A DNA stretch of 64,000 nt from NCBI RefSeq assembly GCF_019578655.1, contig NC_063261.1, positions 13,878,216 to 13,942,215 of the forward strand. The letters run 5' to 3'. Shown piece after piece: positions 61,259-64,000 of the stretch. The notes below the pieces were generated by a model. It worked only from the letters and a program-made list of their open reading frames with translations, was not told where the DNA came from and searched no databases. The stretch comes from Ricinus communis (Eukaryota; Streptophyta; Magnoliopsida; Malpighiales; Euphorbiaceae). A program made the position numbers and the translations under genes. Position 1 is the stretch's first letter; the number at the start of each line of letters is the position of its first letter.

Positions 61259-63449
61259 TTAAGCTAAAAACAAGGGTTTAGTGTTGACATTATGAATGGG
61301 CACATAGCTAAATAGATGTTCCATAGTGTGAGGATATACAGCATCAGATGTTCCGTTCCACATTAACAGTGCCAATTGCAAATAAGTTGCTTCAGTGTTA
61401 TGCCCTCCATCGAAATACACATATTTAGATGGCTCCTCGCACTTCTCATAAGATCCATCTCCTCCACAGCCTTCTCCGCGGTTACTTCCGGTGCCACAAC
61501 ATGCTATTGCCCCTTCCTCAAAACCTTTCAATATGTAATAATATTGTTAAGATAAATTTATATAAAAAAAAAAATTCAAATTATCTATCTACCGATAAAA
61601 AGTTTTTTGAAATAGAGTTGATAGAATCAGCAACTGATTGTGATTAAATTAACTATTAAACTACTGATTCTTAATACCTCCAAATCAAACATATGCTTAA
61701 TTTTTATAAATAAAGGACTCCAGAGTTAGAATGCAGATTTAAACTAATTTTTAATTTAATTTCTCATAGTAAGTTATATATATACCCACCGAAATCCGTA
61801 GGTCGGCTTATTCTATCTTTAATCTGAGTGAAAAAATCAAAAATTGAGGAAGTAAATCCTGGATACTCAGACGATTTCTTCATTGACTCCATCACTTTAT
61901 CTAGGAGATCATTGTGGAGTGATGCGAGTGTTAAGAGGTTTGGAGCGCAACCATCACCAGTGATGCTGTTTTCTTGTTTGTTCATTGGTAAGCAACCAAC
62001 AGGTGCTACGTTCTGAAACATGAATTTTCTTGCCCCAAATTCAGTATAAATTTTCTGCAAAAAAAGGATAACGAATTAATAGCATGGTGAATATAAAATA
62101 TTTAAATCTAATTAATCTATCAATACATATAATCTTACATTGTAGAGAAATTTAATGCATGTAATTAATTATTAAATACCTTGACGATTATTGTGAAGTT
62201 GCCAACCACAGCAGTTGCATATTCTTGCATTTCTGCGAAGGTGGCAATTGGGTGTTTTGTGTTAAAGGTAAAATGGTCATTACCGCCCATGTTCATCAAG
62301 TAAACAGCTTCCTTCAATCTCTTATCGACTTCGGCTTCACCGTATTGTTCTTTCCAGTTCTTAACAAATTGTGTAAAATTGCCATACTGTTGTTCAAGGT
62401 TCATCTGAAACACAATAATGGCAGTGTAAAACCACTAAAGGAACAGATTTATAGAAACATTAATTATTTAGAAAGAACAAACAGATGGAAGCTATGAGCT
62501 AAGTTAAATGAGATAATATGATTAAAATGGTCACTAAATTTTGCACTTAATTTCATTTTAATCATAAAAATTTATTTTATTTCGTTTCAATCATTCAACT
62601 TTTATTAGCTAATAAGAAAAGAGTAATTAAAAAAAAAAAGTCAAGTTTGTATGGACAAAGTGAATAAATTGTAATTTAAAATAAAATTGAATGATTGAAA
62701 TGAAATAAATAAAAAATTATAATTAAAATGAAATTAAATGCAAATAACTATTATTATCCAAAAATAATAATTAACAAAGAAAAGAATATTCTAATTAACA
62801 AAGCCATTAATTTTTTTTCTTTTCTTTTCAAAAATCCAATTGAAACACAAAAGCCAGAAAGATCATGAATTATTTCATATTATAGGATACTAGACAAAGC
62901 CATTAAATTGCCAAAAATACGTTAAGGATTATCTCATGGAGATTCACTTCTCATGCATTAATCAAATAATTTGCTTACCGCTTTATCATAGTTATTGAAA
63001 ACACCAGCACCAGCAGAGGCAAAGCTAGCACCATGGCTGAAATCTGCATCGGTATTTAGAACTGGTGGGATAAAAGGTATATTCAGGAAGGTAGCTGCAT
63101 ATAAAACCAAATATAAACATCACTTCATTTTCCTGTTATAATCAATTTGCACCTCTCTTAGAAAGAAAAAACCATTCCCTGTATACTCAGTTAATAAATT
63201 ACCAATAAAATCAGGAATTAAACGACCATCAGATAATCTTCCTGTAGGATGGCCAGGGAAGGTTTCGCCATAAGGTGGAAAAAAAGCTGGACTTGGGTTG
63301 GCAGGGTCGATGAAAATAGCGTTACCAGGATCAAAGATTGAGTCTCCAAAAATGAAGAAGTACTGAGCATTGCAGCTGATTGGGTTGAGAAGGGCGACAC
63401 TAGCACATAGACACATGACAGATAGGAAAGAAGCTAAACTGATTGCCAT
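61259..63449 (-). CDS. GDSL esterase/lipase, secreted
   Basis: Exons (transcript order): 63203-63449, 62979-63094, 62180-62404, 61790-62054, 61259-61524. They total 1119 nt, 372 aa, five exons with GT-AG introns and no break, the usual size and structure for plant GDSL lipases. Residues 1-28 form a signal peptide (hydrophobic, ending SCNA), so the product is probably secreted to the apoplast. Catalytic blocks of the SGNH fold: block I FIFGDSIFD (Ser37), block II around Gly111 (GASFASAGAG), block III GGND (161-164, Asn163), and block V D323-GG-H326 (FDGGHNTEATY). CCGTG and NVAPVGCLP are also family hallmarks. Block V reads FDGGHNTE rather than the common WDS.HPTE, but Asp and His are kept. It hydrolyses esters or lipids; the substrate (lipid, cutin-type or phenolic ester) cannot be told. 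Closest in feel to GLIP-type defence lipases. Confidence 0.92.
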
Positions 63450-64000
63450 TATTTAAATATATATTGTAGGCAAAGCTTAAGCAGACTTTGTATCTTGGAT
63501 GGTCTTCACTGGTTAACTATCACTTGCTATTTATAATGGTTCTGCTTAAGATAGGATACGAAGGGAATGCATGTTTTTTTCTTCTTTTCTCTTCTTTCTA
63601 CTTTTCTTTGAAAAGAAAATTTTCTTTTCTTTTCTTTTCCTTTTCGTCAAAATTGGTAACTAGAAACAAAGAATGTTATATGTTCACATAAGATATTCAT
63701 TGATTGACTGGTTTTGTGGCCACTTAATATTAATCCGCCTAATTTTTTGTGCCTAACATTAACATATATAAATATATAAAAAAATAATGGTTTCAAAACA
63801 AAAGAAAACGTCTATATTATATATTCTCAATTTAAATTGACATAGACCCCATTTAGTTTTTTTTTTTCCTACTATTTAAATCCCATTCTATTAGTTCATT
63901 TATTTCTGGAAGAATTCATGTTTGAGTGAATTATAGTGATTTGCATTATATTACTTTAAATTTCATTTTCTTTAAGGAGATTTTGCTTCAATCATTCTTG
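63450..64000. other. Upstream region of the GDSL gene
   Basis: Contains the candidate core promoter (below), T-rich and ttcttttctt repeats at about 63568-63640, and no other coding signal. Confidence 0.5.
63528..63535 (-). promoter_or_regulatory. Candidate TATA box of the GDSL gene
   Basis: TATAAATA on the minus strand, about 80 bp upstream of the ATG at 63449, which leaves room for a start site and a short leader of about 45-50 nt. Confidence 0.55.

Overview
The window is nuclear plant DNA from a dicot. It is AT-rich, the genes have GT-AG introns, and Ty1/copia, Ty3/gypsy, CACTA and hAT-type elements are abundant. The style of the genes and repeats makes me think of the Malpighiales (for example Euphorbiaceae), but that is an impression and was not tested.

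The core (about 2.9-47.4 kb) is a tandem array of five short-chain dehydrogenase/reductase genes, called SDR-A to SDR-E here. They belong to the phenylacetaldehyde reductase / cinnamoyl-CoA-reductase-like (DFR superfamily) group. All five splice into open reading frames of 322-324 residues with six exons of almost invariant length (118/170/192/163/187/145 nt, differing only by whole codons). SDR-B is on the + strand and the other four on the - strand. All keep the Rossmann glycine motif, the TSS serine and YxxxK. SDR-E carries Ser in place of the conserved NADPH-binding Arg37 and has a copia element in intron 3.

Mobile elements make up most of the rest. A gypsy chromovirus fragment with its 3' LTR lies at 45-1501, and a relative in opposite orientation at about 47.86-48.24 kb. 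A complete but decayed copia element lies at 13029-17841 (TSD gtatt) between SDR-B and SDR-C. A nest lies at 23.4-34.4 kb: a CACTA element (23742-33871, TSD tat) sits inside a probable non-autonomous hAT-like element, and the CACTA itself contains two oppositely oriented 2.7-2.9 kb solo LTRs of one family. A second copia element (40909-45391, TSD ggaat) lies inside SDR-E. A 181-bp hAT-type MITE lies in intron 4 of SDR-B.

The right-hand part holds an F-box relic (about 48.78-49.0 kb), a receptor-like-protein (LRR) pseudogene (51301-54503), a long AT-rich stretch with only repeat-like sequence, and an intact five-exon GDSL esterase/lipase gene (61259-63449) with a plausible TATA box. I saw no convincing undescribed biological system. 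The most informative items are the SDR array, the altered cofactor residue and sense copia insertion in SDR-E, a 190-bp tandem duplication that captured part of an LTR, and the nested CACTA/solo-LTR structure.
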